A stretch of 64,000 bases of DNA from Clostridium fungisolvens (GTDB lineage: Bacteria; Bacillota; Clostridia; Clostridiales; Clostridiaceae): the NCBI RefSeq assembly GCF_014193895.1, contig NZ_BLZR01000001.1:2418001-2482000 (forward strand), read 5' to 3'. Below the pieces are notes generated by a model. That model made no database searches, was not told the origin of the DNA, and worked only from the letters and a program-made list of their open reading frames with translations. A program made the translations under genes and the position numbers. Positions 45,205 through 54,081 of this stretch are shown here, one piece after another. How positions within the stretch are numbered: position 1 is the first letter of the stretch; every line of letters starts with the position of its first letter.

Positions 45205-45233
45205 ATTCTATTCACCTTCACAAATTTTGTCAA
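45205..45233 (-). promoter_or_regulatory. Sigma-A promoter of the rsgA leader
   Basis: TTGACA, exactly 17-bp spacer, TAGAAT on the minus strand. Confidence 0.75.
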
Positions 45234-45362
45234 CATTTTTACTTATTTTACTAATAAGAACTTTTTCAAGTAAATAACTGCATTTTTGTTATAGTTATTA
45301 AATATCTACTTATACTATAACAGATTTAACTTATAAATTATGCATCTCAAGGAGCCCAACAT

Positions 45363-46145
45363 ATGTCTAATACACAATTTGATAAAAGCTATGCAAGAAG
45401 AACCTTGCTATATGTAAATATCCTTGGAACAACACAACTTCATCTTAGAAATCCTTTTATTATAGCAGCTTGGTCCATGGCATTTCCAGGTATGGGCCAC
45501 CTTCTACTTTCAAAATACTTACGTGGTCTGGTTCTCTTCCTATGGGAAATAGTTATAAACTATAAAGCACATATTAACCTATTAATTCTATATTCCTGTA
45601 TCGGCGATTTTGAAAAAGCTAAACAAGTTGTAAATATCCAGTGGTTATCTTTATATCTTCCTATATACATCTTTGCAATTTGGGATAGCTATAGAAGTAC
45701 TGTAGACTTAAATCATGTATGTTTACTAGCCAGAAGAGAAGATAGCGATATCAAACCATTCAAGATGAATTTTATTGAAATTAATTATTTAGATAAAAGA
45801 AACCCATGGGTTGCTACTATGTGGTCACTGCTAGTGCCAGGCTCTGGTCAACTTTATCTTCATAGACTTATTACAGCATTTTTTCTCATAGTATGGTGGA
45901 TTATTATTTGCTATAACTCTAATTTTCTCCCTTCAGCTCATTGCACTTTACTTGGGGATTTTAAACAAGCTAAAGAAATATTAGATATGCAGTGGTTTCT
46001 AAATATACCTTCGGTATATTTATTTGCCATGTATGATGCTTACACAAATACAATTGAAACTAACAAATTATTTGATTGGGATCAAGCAAAATTTTTAAAG
46101 AAAAATTATCAGTCATCAAATTTTAATATGCCCTTTAAAAAATGA
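45363..46145 (+). CDS. Membrane protein with internal duplication (TM2-like)
   Basis: 260 residues in two homologous halves. Compare 'RNPFIIAAWSMAFPGMGHLL' (about 29) with 'RNPWVATMWSLLVPGSGQLY' (about 146). Further along, 'GDFEKAKQVVNIQWL' pairs with 'GDFKQAKEILDMQWF' and 'FAIWDSYRSTVDLN' with 'FAMYDAYTNTIETN'. The PGxGxLY motif resembles TM2-type membrane domains. Preceded by AAGGAG. 13 bp upstream of the next membrane-protein gene, hence one operon. Function unknown. Confidence 0.75.
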   Translation: MSNTQFDKSYARRTLLYVNILGTTQLHLRNPFIIAAWSMAFPGMGHLLLSKYLRGLVLFLWEIVINYKAHINLLILYSCIGDFEKAKQVVNIQWLSLYLPIYIFAIWDSYRSTVDLNHVCLLARREDSDIKPFKMNFIEINYLDKRNPWVATMWSLLVPGSGQLYLHRLITAFFLIVWWIIICYNSNFLPSAHCTLLGDFKQAKEILDMQWFLNIPSVYLFAMYDAYTNTIETNKLFDWDQAKFLKKNYQSSNFNMPFKK

Positions 46146-46158
46146 AAGAGGTGTAAAA

Positions 46159-46623
46159 ATGCATATAATTTCTACTTTTGATCATTCAATATATTTGGAG
46201 TTAGCCATTACTGAAATAGAGATGAAGGGAATAAAGAAAGAAAATATTTTAGCTATCCCTATTGATAAAAGAAACGAAGATATAAGACTCTTTGATTCTA
46301 TTCATAGCTCAGATGGCCTGAGTTTATTAGATTTACCTTCAATCTTGGCTGTTATATGTGGAATCTTTGGAGAAATATATGGTTTTGTATTAAAATGGGG
46401 CCCTTTCTTATGGGGATTAATAGGTATATTAATAGGCATAGTGTTAGGATTAACTATTAAACTAATACTTATAAGAAAATCTAAAAATAAAAGTAAAGAT
46501 AGAAGAGGTACTGAAGTTGTGCTGATAATAGAGTGTACTGATACTCAATCGGATATGATCAAGTCTATACTTTGGTCAAATAGAGCTCTTGGTGTTAGTA
46601 GTTTATCACTAAACAAAAATTGA
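46159..46623 (+). CDS. Hypothetical membrane protein
   Basis: 154 residues. N-terminal cytoplasmic region (1-50), two hydrophobic segments (about 55-75 with 'LPSILAVICGIFGEIYGF', and 80-105), then a basic and soluble C-terminus with 'VVLIIECTDTQSDMIKSILW'. The N- and C-terminal parts look like a ferredoxin-like/ACT-like fold interrupted by the membrane hairpin (inference). Same operon as the duplicated membrane protein. AAGAGGTG precedes the ATG. Confidence 0.65.
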   Translation: MHIISTFDHSIYLELAITEIEMKGIKKENILAIPIDKRNEDIRLFDSIHSSDGLSLLDLPSILAVICGIFGEIYGFVLKWGPFLWGLIGILIGIVLGLTIKLILIRKSKNKSKDRRGTEVVLIIECTDTQSDMIKSILWSNRALGVSSLSLNKN

Positions 46624-46764
46624 CTATTATCCTCTTTTTGCACATAAACATTGATTTTATCCCATTTTTTAAATTTTTATTACTGTTAATTTTCCTACCT
46701 CCTTCTTGCATTAGCTAAACATTAATATTTACTTTTTAATAAAACTATAGTAAATTGTTAACAT

Positions 46765-46797
46765 GGGTGGCATCTAAGGAGCTACACCAGACTTTTT
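46765..46797 (+). terminator. Possible terminator or leader hairpin before panG
   Basis: GGTGGC and GC-TA-CACC can pair around ATCTAAGGA, followed by AGACTTTTT. It lies 140 bp after the membrane-protein operon and 100 bp before panG; either role is possible. Confidence 0.4.
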
Positions 46798-46893
46798 AAT
46801 ACATAAAAATTATGCGCATATCTAAATGAATGGGACATATTTTATATCAGGTATCATCTTATAATGAAGACTTATGTCTTTAATTAACTGGAG

Positions 46894-47754
46894 GTGACGC
46901 CTATCAAAATTGGCTTTATAGGAGCAGGCAAAGTTGGTTTTTCTCTTGGAAAATACTTTGTCCAAAATAATATTCAAGTAACTGGATACTTTAGTAAGAC
47001 TCTGACTTCTTCAAAAGAAGCAGCAATCTTTACTGAAACCAGATTCTATTCTAACTTAGAAGATTTAGTTTTTGAAAGTGATATTATATTTATCACTACA
47101 CCTGATGATGAAATATCTAACATATGGGCGCGCATAAAAATTTTAAATATAAGAGAAAAAATAATTTGTCACGCTAGTGGCTCTCTTTCTTCCAATATCT
47201 TTTCTGATATCAAAAAGTCTGATGCATATGCTTATTCAATTCACCCTTTATTTCCAATATCCAGTAAATATGAAAGTTATAAAAAACTTAAAGATGCATT
47301 TTTTACTATTGAAGGTGATAAAAAATATCTTGAGAGTTTTGTTTCCATGTTCGAAAAACTAAAAAACCCAATAATAATACTTAACAAAGAAGATAAAACT
47401 CTTTATCACTTAGCTGCTGTTACATCAAGCAATTTAGTCAATGCTCTTATAAGCTTTTCCTGCTCTTATCTCAAAGAGTATGGCTTCAGTGAAAAAGATG
47501 CAATAAACGCACTTTATCCACTAATATTGTCCAATATTGAGAATGTTAAAAAAAATGGGCTTATTAACTCACTAACTGGACCAGTGGAAAGATGTGATTT
47601 AAATACTATAAAAAAGCATCTTGATGTTATACCTAAAGAACATAAAGTTAATTATGCTAGTTTGTCTTCGGAACTTTTATATCTTTCTAAACTTAAAAAT
47701 ATGAATATTGATTATGAGAAATTGGAAAAGTTATTGATAAATCAGGAGGAGTAA
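46894..47754 (+). CDS. panG: PanG-like ketopantoate reductase (DUF2520)
   Basis: 286 residues: an N-terminal Rossmann NAD(P) fold ('IGFIGAGKVGFSLGKYF') and a C-terminal DUF2520 helical domain ('LYHLAAVTSSNLVNAL', 'GLINSLTGPVERCD'). Proteins of this type (PanG, known from Francisella) reduce ketopantoate to pantoate. The position directly before panB and panC supports this. GTG 46894 is the only conventional start but overlaps the GGAGGTGA ribosome binding site; an ATC at 46903, where the family's ATG would be, has correct spacing. First gene of the pan operon. Confidence 0.85.
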   Translation: MTPIKIGFIGAGKVGFSLGKYFVQNNIQVTGYFSKTLTSSKEAAIFTETRFYSNLEDLVFESDIIFITTPDDEISNIWARIKILNIREKIICHASGSLSSNIFSDIKKSDAYAYSIHPLFPISSKYESYKKLKDAFFTIEGDKKYLESFVSMFEKLKNPIIILNKEDKTLYHLAAVTSSNLVNALISFSCSYLKEYGFSEKDAINALYPLILSNIENVKKNGLINSLTGPVERCDLNTIKKHLDVIPKEHKVNYASLSSELLYLSKLKNMNIDYEKLEKLLINQEE

Positions 47755-47756
47755 AA

Positions 47757-48584
47757 TTGAAAAATACAGTAACTACCTTTAAAGACTCGAAAAATAATGG
47801 CAATAAGCTAACTATGCTAACTTCCTATGACTACTCTACTGCAAAATTAATTGACTCAGCGGGAGTTAATGGTATTTTAGTTGGTGATTCTCTTGGTATG
47901 GTATGCCTAGGTTATGAAGATACCTTAAGTGTTACTATGGACGATATGCTTCACCATTGTAAAGCTGTTACAAGAGGAAATAAAAATTCACTTGTTGTTT
48001 GCGATATGCCTTTTATGTCTTATCAAACTTCTGTATACGATGCAGTTTGTAACGCCGGTAGATTAATAAAAGAAGGAAAAGCTCATGCTATTAAACTTGA
48101 AGGTGGATCAGAATTCTCAGAACATGTTAAAGCAATAGTAAAAGCTTCAATTCCTGTCATGGGTCATATTGGTCTAACCCCTCAATCGATAAACTCATTT
48201 GGCGGGTTTAAGGTTCAAGGAAAAAGCGAAGCCGCTGCAAAAAAATTGATTGAAGATGCTTTGGCGCTTGAAGAAGCTGGAGCTTTTGCAATTGTACTTG
48301 AGTGTGTACCTGCTAAACTTGCTGAAATTATAACAAAAAAGATATCAATTCCTACAATTGGGATAGGTGCAGGAAAAGAATGTGATGGGCAAATACTTGT
48401 TTATCAGGATTTACTTGCTCTTTTCTCTGATTTTAAACCTAAGTTTGTAAAGCAATATGCAAACATTGGTGATCAAATGAAGCTAGCTTTTTCTCAATAT
48501 ATTGACGAAGTAAATGATGGAGTCTTCCCTTCAGCAGAGCATGAATTTACTATTTCCGACGATGTATTAGAAAAACTTTATTAA
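47757..48584 (+). CDS. panB: Ketopantoate hydroxymethyltransferase
   Basis: 275 residues. Family motifs: 'MLTSYDYSTAKLIDSAGV', 'VGDSLGMVCLGYEDTLSVT' and 'GHIGLTPQSINSFGG'. It adds a hydroxymethyl group from methylene-tetrahydrofolate to 2-oxoisovalerate. Starts at TTG 47757 behind AGGAGGAG, which lies in the last codons of panG (2 bp gap). Confidence 0.97.
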   Translation: MKNTVTTFKDSKNNGNKLTMLTSYDYSTAKLIDSAGVNGILVGDSLGMVCLGYEDTLSVTMDDMLHHCKAVTRGNKNSLVVCDMPFMSYQTSVYDAVCNAGRLIKEGKAHAIKLEGGSEFSEHVKAIVKASIPVMGHIGLTPQSINSFGGFKVQGKSEAAAKKLIEDALALEEAGAFAIVLECVPAKLAEIITKKISIPTIGIGAGKECDGQILVYQDLLALFSDFKPKFVKQYANIGDQMKLAFSQYIDEVNDGVFPSAEHEFTISDDVLEKLY

Positions 48585-48604
48585 ATTCTAGGGAGGGTTT
48601 TAAG

Positions 48605-49450
48605 ATGCAAATTGTCAATAACATAAGTGATGTTAGAAAAATTATTAAACAGTGGCAAAGAGAAGGTCTTTCTGTAGGTTTTGTGCCTACTATGGGATAT
48701 CTCCATGAAGGCCATGCTTCATTAATTGAAGCTGCAAATAAAGAAAATGCTAAAGTTGTAGTAAGTATATTCGTTAATCCTATCCAATTTGGTCCAAAAG
48801 AAGATTTAGATAAATATCCAAGAGACCTTGAAAGAGATAGCAAAATAGTTGAAACATCTGGTGGTGATTTAATATTTAATCCAAGTCCTTCTGAAATGTA
48901 CACCGAAGATTTTTCCTCTTTTGTTGAAGTTAATTCACTCACTGATGGACTTTGCGGCGCTAAGAGACCTGGCCACTTTAAGGGAGTTTGTACTGTAGTT
49001 ACCAAGTTATTTAATATAGTTACCCCTGATAAAGCGTATTTCGGAGAAAAAGATGCTCAGCAGCTTGCGGTGATTAAAAAAATGGTAAGAGACTTAAATA
49101 TTCCTGTAGAAATAATTGGCTGCCCTATTATTAGAGAAAATGACGGCCTTGCTAAAAGTTCTAGAAATGTATATCTAAACTCAGAAGAAAGAGCTGCTGC
49201 ACTTGTACTAAGTAAAAGCTTAGAAAAAGCTAAAGAGGCTTTAAAATCTGGAGAAAGATCTAGCGAAAAAATTAGAGATATCATAATGGGCACATTATCT
49301 TCAGAACCTTTGGCTCAAATTGATTATGTTGAAATTGTAGACAGTATCTCACTAACTTCTATTGATTACATAGAAAACAGTATTCTTATTGCTATTGCAG
49401 TCTTTATCGGTAAGACTAGACTAATAGATAATTTTACTTTTAAACTTTAA
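48605..49450 (+). CDS. panC: Pantothenate synthetase
   Basis: 281 residues. HIGH-like motif 'PTMGYLHEGHASLIEAA', 'VSIFVNPIQFGPKED', and the 'KSSRNVYL' segment near residue 185. It joins pantoate and beta-alanine using ATP. AGGGAGG precedes the ATG; 20 bp after panB. Confidence 0.97.
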   Translation: MQIVNNISDVRKIIKQWQREGLSVGFVPTMGYLHEGHASLIEAANKENAKVVVSIFVNPIQFGPKEDLDKYPRDLERDSKIVETSGGDLIFNPSPSEMYTEDFSSFVEVNSLTDGLCGAKRPGHFKGVCTVVTKLFNIVTPDKAYFGEKDAQQLAVIKKMVRDLNIPVEIIGCPIIRENDGLAKSSRNVYLNSEERAAALVLSKSLEKAKEALKSGERSSEKIRDIIMGTLSSEPLAQIDYVEIVDSISLTSIDYIENSILIAIAVFIGKTRLIDNFTFKL

Positions 49451-49468
49451 TTATTTGGGGGATAAATA

Positions 49469-49870
49469 ATGATATTGAATATGCTTAAATCTAAAATTCA
49501 CAGAGCAACTGTAACTCAAGCTGAGCTAAACTATGTTGGAAGTATAACTATAGATAAAGTTCTTATGGAAGCTGCGGGAATTCACGAATATGAAAAGGTC
49601 GCTATTGCTGATATAGATAATGGACAAAGGCTTGAAACTTACGTAATAGCTGGCGAGCCTAACAGTGGTGTTATTTGTCTTAACGGTGCTGCTGCACGTT
49701 GCGTACAAAAAGGCGACAAGGTGATAATAATGTGTTATTGTCAATTAGATGAAAACGAAATAAAAGAACATAAACCTACTGTTGTCTTTGTAAATGATGA
49801 TAACTCTATTTTAAATGTTGGCAACTATGAAAAACATGGCGAAATATCAGACAAGTATTTGAATGAATAA
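49469..49870 (+). CDS. panD: Aspartate 1-decarboxylase
   Basis: 133 residues. The self-cleavage site Gly-Ser is in 'LNYVGSITID' (about residue 26), giving the pyruvoyl group; 'GVICLNGAAAR' is the other signature. It makes beta-alanine for PanC. GGGGGATAA precedes ATG 49469; 18 bp after panC. Last gene of the operon, completing panG-B-C-D. Confidence 0.97.
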   Translation: MILNMLKSKIHRATVTQAELNYVGSITIDKVLMEAAGIHEYEKVAIADIDNGQRLETYVIAGEPNSGVICLNGAAARCVQKGDKVIIMCYCQLDENEIKEHKPTVVFVNDDNSILNVGNYEKHGEISDKYLNE

Positions 49871-49910
49871 ATGATTTTGCAACAAGATTAAATAATTACT
49901 AAATAAAATT

Positions 49911-49950
49911 AAAGGTACAGCATGTTAGTAAATATATGCTGTACCTCTTT
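49911..49950 (+). terminator. Terminator of the pan operon
   Basis: AAGGTACAGCAT / ATGCTGTACCT, then CTTTATTT. Confidence 0.8.
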
Positions 49951-49970
49951 ATTTCCTAAATAATCTCTAT

Positions 49971-50522
49971 TTAATTAAGCTCATAACTGCATTTACTCAT
50001 AAACAACATTGTCCTAATTGCAACTACGATTGCTGCAATAAATATGATTACAAAGTACGCTAACCCAAGCAAAGGGATAAATATAAAGATGAATGTTAAA
50101 GCAAATCCAATCTGCAAAAACAAATACTGCTTCCACTTGTCATCTGCCTCTAGTTCTAAAGAACTGTTCCCTTTTTGCCGTGCCATTTCTTGTATTCCTT
50201 GAAATAGATTATAAATAGTGAGTAAATTAAATATTATAGAAACAATAAAAAGAATTATCGCAATTAAAGCTGATGATGTAAAAGTAAAATTCGTAAGTGG
50301 TATAGAAGAATTAAAGATTCTAGGAATTGATAAAATTATTAAAACAATATTATACTTTCCAGCCTTTAAAAAATAGCTGCTTTCATTAGACAATTTGCTA
50401 ATCCCAATAGCAAAGAAAATATATCCTACTATGTCAGGCAAAATATCAAAATTATTAATATTAAAACTCAACATAACAAAAAGAAATCCCCAAAAAAGCC
50501 ACGTAAATCCCTTCTTCTTCAT
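49971..50522 (-). CDS. Hypothetical multi-span membrane protein
   Basis: 183 residues with about five hydrophobic segments; N-terminus 'KKKGFTWLFWGFLF', a polar loop around residue 120 ('GNSSLELEADDKWKQY'). Family not recognised. ATG 50522 is preferred since AGGGG is correctly spaced for it; the ATG two codons upstream overlaps that site. Single gene convergent with the pan operon. Confidence 0.6.
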   Translation of the reverse strand: MKKKGFTWLFWGFLFVMLSFNINNFDILPDIVGYIFFAIGISKLSNESSYFLKAGKYNIVLIILSIPRIFNSSIPLTNFTFTSSALIAIILFIVSIIFNLLTIYNLFQGIQEMARQKGNSSLELEADDKWKQYLFLQIGFALTFIFIFIPLLGLAYFVIIFIAAIVVAIRTMLFMSKCSYELN

Positions 50523-50682
50523 AAACATCCCCTAATAATTATTAATTTTTGTATTTATAGTAATATAATACCATATAGTTTTATAAAAATAAATCATTAC
50601 TTAAAATCAAAATAATGTTGATTTAAGTAATGATTTATTTAAATCCCTAGTTAAAGTTTAACTCAGGATAATTCATAAAGTT

Positions 50683-51366
50683 TTAAGCCTCAATACTTGC
50701 TACAGTGGTGCCAGCAGTACTCTTAGCATTCTCTTCATTTCCCATTGGTGGCATTAAAATGTTTTTTATAGAATCCCTTTGCGCTTCAGTAATTGTTCCA
50801 TTTTCAACAAGACCATCTAGTGGATCCACAAATTTAGATTTACTTGTATTTGAATTTTCTTTTAATGATTTAAATGCATTGATTACTGCTGTTTGTTGAT
50901 CTTCAGAAATAGTTCCGTCTGAAACCAAACCACTTAGCTTCTCATCAATATTAGGTATACCTTCTGGTCTTTTATGATGGGTATGTGATTTTGATATATT
51001 TTTAAAAGTTCCCTTAATGGAATCTGCTTGATCTTGAGAAATTACACCACTACTTACAAGTGTGCTTATTGGGTTCGTTGGCCTGCTACCATATGTACCT
51101 GCTACATTTGATTTCATAGAACTGCTGAACGCATCTTGAATAGCAGTTTTTTGATCTTCTGTTATTGTACCATTAGAAACTAAACTCTCCAGAGGATCAG
51201 TAAAGCTAGTATTTTGACTTGCTTGTACAACATTAAAATTAGACTGATAAACATCTTGATCCTCATAATTACTGCGACGAACCTTTGATATTTGTTGATT
51301 TGAATTTGAAACTTGTGTAGTACTATTAGTATACCAACTACTTGAAATTCCGTTTATTGTTGACAT
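50683..51366 (-). CDS. Four-repeat protein (LVxxGTITxxQ motif)
   Basis: 227 residues, soluble, no signal peptide. Four copies of a ~25-residue unit: 'DPLESLVSNGTITEDQ', 'NPISTLVSSGVISQDQ', 'EKLSGLVSDGTISEDQ' and 'DPLDGLVENGTITEAQ', each followed by a short amphipathic helix. The N-terminal 50 residues are Ser/Asn/Gln-rich. ATG 51366 follows AGAGGAG. Function unknown; it stands next to a sigma-like gene in divergent orientation. Confidence 0.65.
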   Translation of the reverse strand: MSTINGISSSWYTNSTTQVSNSNQQISKVRRSNYEDQDVYQSNFNVVQASQNTSFTDPLESLVSNGTITEDQKTAIQDAFSSSMKSNVAGTYGSRPTNPISTLVSSGVISQDQADSIKGTFKNISKSHTHHKRPEGIPNIDEKLSGLVSDGTISEDQQTAVINAFKSLKENSNTSKSKFVDPLDGLVENGTITEAQRDSIKNILMPPMGNEENAKSTAGTTVASIEA

Positions 51367-51616
51367 AGCATCAACTCCTCTTCTCATATTATTATAAAAT
51401 TTTTACTACTCTTAAAAGTATACTTTTAACTTACTTAAAAAATATCGAAATAATATGTGAAGATTGTGTGAGTTAGACATTATTTCCATTGAGATTGTCT
51501 TACAAATACTTATTAAGAACATGAAAACCACAAAATTCTTAAAAGTTTCTTAACTTTTTCATAAATATTCCAACTTTCTCCTTTTACAATGTATATTCAC
51601 ATTGAGAGGTGATTTT

Positions 51617-52213
51617 ATGGATTTTAATAATATAGAAAAATTAGTATTACTTTGCAAATCGGGAGATGAAAGTTCAAAAGAAGCAATAGCTGCTGAATTT
51701 ACCCCTTATATAATCAATTTATCTAAGAAGTGTTATGTTAGTTTCTATGACTTTGAAGATATAAAGAACGAATGTTATTTCACTCTTTTTAAATGCATAA
51801 AGTTATATGATACGAGAAAGCATAGATTTGTAGCTTATGCCACAAATGCTCTAAGAAATTCAGTAAATTTACTTATAAGAAATTCTCTTAATAAGAGACC
51901 TCTAGATGGTACTCAAACTATTAGTTTTGACTCTAGTATCGACGAACTGTCTGTAATAGATGATATGAATTTAGAGGATTTTATTTGTAATAAATTAATT
52001 GTAACTTCTCTTCATAGTCAAATAAAAAAACTAAGTTTAGAAGAACAAGAATTAATTGATTATGTATACTTTAAAGGCTGCACCTTTAGAAAATATGCTG
52101 ACCTTAAAAATATATCCTACTATAGGGTTATAGGCATGAAAGATAGGATACTTGATAAACTTAAAGCTTCTACTAGTAAAAAAACTTCTGTTAGCCGCAA
52201 CCTGTTAAATTAA
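51617..52213 (+). CDS. Sigma-70-like RNA polymerase sigma factor
   Basis: 198 residues. Region 2 is visible as 'DFEDIKNECYFTLFKCIKLYDTRKHRFVAYA', shown in part ('RFVAYATNALRNSVN'). Region 4 is 'LSLEEQELIDYVYFKGCTFR' onward ('ISYYRVIGMKDRILDKL'). It is short and lacks region 1 and 3, like alternative sigma factors of Clostridia. Start ATG 51617 follows GAGAGGTG. Target promoters unknown; no anti-sigma gene beside it. Confidence 0.75.
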   Translation: MDFNNIEKLVLLCKSGDESSKEAIAAEFTPYIINLSKKCYVSFYDFEDIKNECYFTLFKCIKLYDTRKHRFVAYATNALRNSVNLLIRNSLNKRPLDGTQTISFDSSIDELSVIDDMNLEDFICNKLIVTSLHSQIKKLSLEEQELIDYVYFKGCTFRKYADLKNISYYRVIGMKDRILDKLKASTSKKTSVSRNLLN

Positions 52214-52236
52214 CACATTAAATAGAATATTATAAT

Positions 52237-52272
52237 AAGTAGTCAGAGTTTTGTTATATACTCTGACTACTC
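52237..52272. terminator. Bidirectional terminator
   Basis: AGTAGTCAGAGT / ACTCTGACTACT, overlapping the stop region of the convergent GNAT gene. Confidence 0.75.
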
Positions 52273-52689
52273 AATAAATCCTTTTTTTCGCTTATCTTCT
52301 GCATTATTGAACAATGCCATTGCCGTCTTCATTTTCTTAAAATTAGATTTCTCGTAAAAACCTTCTTTTCCTGGGGCTGCGTATAAAATATAATTACAAT
52401 TTGGAATCGTATCTGTTATTTTTTTCAAAAGAACTTTCCCTATTCCTTTTCCCTGATATTCCGGTAAAATTGCTAAATCATATATTGCCGATTGATATAC
52501 TCCATCTGAAATCGCTCGTCCAAACCCAATTAAGTTTTCATTATCAAAAGCAAAAACAGCTATATAACTATTATTAAAAGCTTTTTTATGAACTTCTGGA
52601 TCTGAATATGACATTCCAACAGTACTTAATATCTTCGGTATATCATTCCAATCTATATTACAACAATTGTTTTTATATATTATTTCCAC
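52267..52689 (-). CDS. GNAT-family N-acetyltransferase
   Basis: 140 residues. Acetyl-CoA loop 'LPEYQGKGIGKVLLKKI' (about 75-91) and 'EGFYEKSNFKKM' near the end. Resembles the GNAT at 53659 in the same gene group ('SPSYQGRGIGKLIVEDI', 'EGFYEKSGF'), so they are paralogs. Substrate unknown. The start codon follows AAGGAGTAAT. Confidence 0.88.
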   Translation of the reverse strand: MEIIYKNNCCNIDWNDIPKILSTVGMSYSDPEVHKKAFNNSYIAVFAFDNENLIGFGRAISDGVYQSAIYDLAILPEYQGKGIGKVLLKKITDTIPNCNYILYAAPGKEGFYEKSNFKKMKTAMALFNNAEDKRKKGFIE

Positions 52690-52735
52690 AGTTATTACTC
52701 CTTCTTCAGATTATTTATTTTCATGTTTTTTATCT

Positions 52736-53260
52736 TTATCTATGTGCATAATATCCTTGTAATGCCTTTAAGGCTTTAGTTTCTCGATATACCCAAGGAT
52801 TTATATCATTACCTTTCTCAAGTATTTCTTCATTTATAGAAATGGCCTTATCTAATTCAGTTAGTATTGATGAAAATCCTAAATCTTTCTCATAGTCATC
52901 TAATTGTTGATTTACCTTACCCTCTTCAATTTCACAAAGATAATAATGGGAAACCATCTCAAAAATAGAATCTTCTTCGTACTTATCTAAATTTCTCTGT
53001 ACAATTTGTCCAACTTTTTCTTTTACCATTCTCACTATATATCCTGTTTCTTCCCTAACTTCCCTTTTCAAAGTATCTTCATGAGTTTCATCTTTCTTGG
53101 CTCCTCCACCTGGAAACTTATAATCACCTTTGTTAGTCTGCACTAATAGAATCCTATTTTCACATAGAATAACCGCTCTAATCGCTTGTCTATTAATTAT
53201 TTTTGTTGATGCTATATCAAAGTCTTGGATTCCAATATTATATTCAAAAATCATATTCAT
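52736..53260 (-). CDS. NUDIX hydrolase
   Basis: 174 residues. NUDIX box 'KREVREETGY' with the preceding 'GGGAKKDETHED'. It hydrolyses nucleoside diphosphate-X compounds; substrate unknown. ATG 53260 follows AAAGGG; the longer frame upstream has no ribosome binding site. It lies among small GNAT and membrane protein genes on the minus strand. Confidence 0.88.
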   Translation of the reverse strand: MNMIFEYNIGIQDFDIASTKIINRQAIRAVILCENRILLVQTNKGDYKFPGGGAKKDETHEDTLKREVREETGYIVRMVKEKVGQIVQRNLDKYEEDSIFEMVSHYYLCEIEEGKVNQQLDDYEKDLGFSSILTELDKAISINEEILEKGNDINPWVYRETKALKALQGYYAHR

Positions 53261-53316
53261 TTCATCCCTTTTATTATTTTTTGCATTTAGGCTATGTTTA
53301 ATTTCAACACAGTGCT

Positions 53317-53619
53317 TTAACCGCACCTATATTTATTACTAATTATCATTTCAACAACTCTATTTATTAATACTAGGACTGTACTTATTAATCCTACATT
53401 TTCTCCACTTAGAATATTAAATAGTGACAGTATTCCTATAATTACAAACATCAACCCTGATGATACATCAGATAATGTTTGATACTTAATATATTTCTCA
53501 TAAATATCTCTATCCTCATTCATGCACCTATTTATATTGGTATCTTTACTAAAAATTGATATTACCATAATTAATATACCAAGGATTATTATTAAAATAC
53601 TAATTAAAATCTTAATCAT
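53317..53619 (-). CDS. Small membrane protein
   Basis: 100 residues with three hydrophobic segments: N-terminal 'ILISILIIILGILIMVISIF', a middle one (52-68) and a third (about 75-90). AGGAG precedes ATG 53619. It is between a GNAT and a NUDIX gene. Family not recognised. Confidence 0.55.
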   Translation of the reverse strand: MIKILISILIIILGILIMVISIFSKDTNINRCMNEDRDIYEKYIKYQTLSDVSSGLMFVIIGILSLFNILSGENVGLISTVLVLINRVVEMIISNKYRCG

Positions 53620-53658
53620 TTAATATCTCCTAAAATGTGAAACATTGGTTATAAAACC

Positions 53659-54081
53659 CTACTCATTATATATAAACAAAGACATTCCCGAACCACAGTT
53701 ACTGTTGGGTCTTTTCTCAAATCCTGACTTTTCATAGAAACCTTCTTTTTCAACTGCACTCATAAGCTCAATACATACTTTCCATCCCTTTGGAGTTTTA
53801 TCTTTTATAAAACTTATTATATCTTCAACTATTAATTTACCTATGCCCCTACCTTGATAACTAGGAGAAACTACTAAATCTTTTATAAAATACGACATAC
53901 TACTATCTCCAAAAAGCCTCCCCATTGCAATTATCTTACCTTCTTCCATTACACAAACATTGTACAGGGAATTTTTAAGTGCTAGATCAACTTGCTCTAC
54001 GGATGGATGCCCCCACCCAACTGCTTCTACCAAATCAATAAATACTTCAGATGTGAGTATCCCTCTTTTAATTTCAATCAT
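53659..54081 (-). CDS. GNAT-family N-acetyltransferase
   Basis: 140 residues, GNAT core 'VVSPSYQGRGIGKLIVEDI' and 'EKEGFYEKSGFEKRP'. Paralog of the protein at 52267. Start ATG 54081 chosen for GGTGG 5 nt upstream. Substrate unknown. Confidence 0.87.
   Translation of the reverse strand: MIEIKRGILTSEVFIDLVEAVGWGHPSVEQVDLALKNSLYNVCVMEEGKIIAMGRLFGDSSMSYFIKDLVVSPSYQGRGIGKLIVEDIISFIKDKTPKGWKVCIELMSAVEKEGFYEKSGFEKRPNSNCGSGMSLFIYNE

Noticed and set aside
46765..46797. T-box or riboswitch before panG
   Set aside because: The hairpin lacks the T-box sequence and any known aptamer core; kept only as a weak hairpin.
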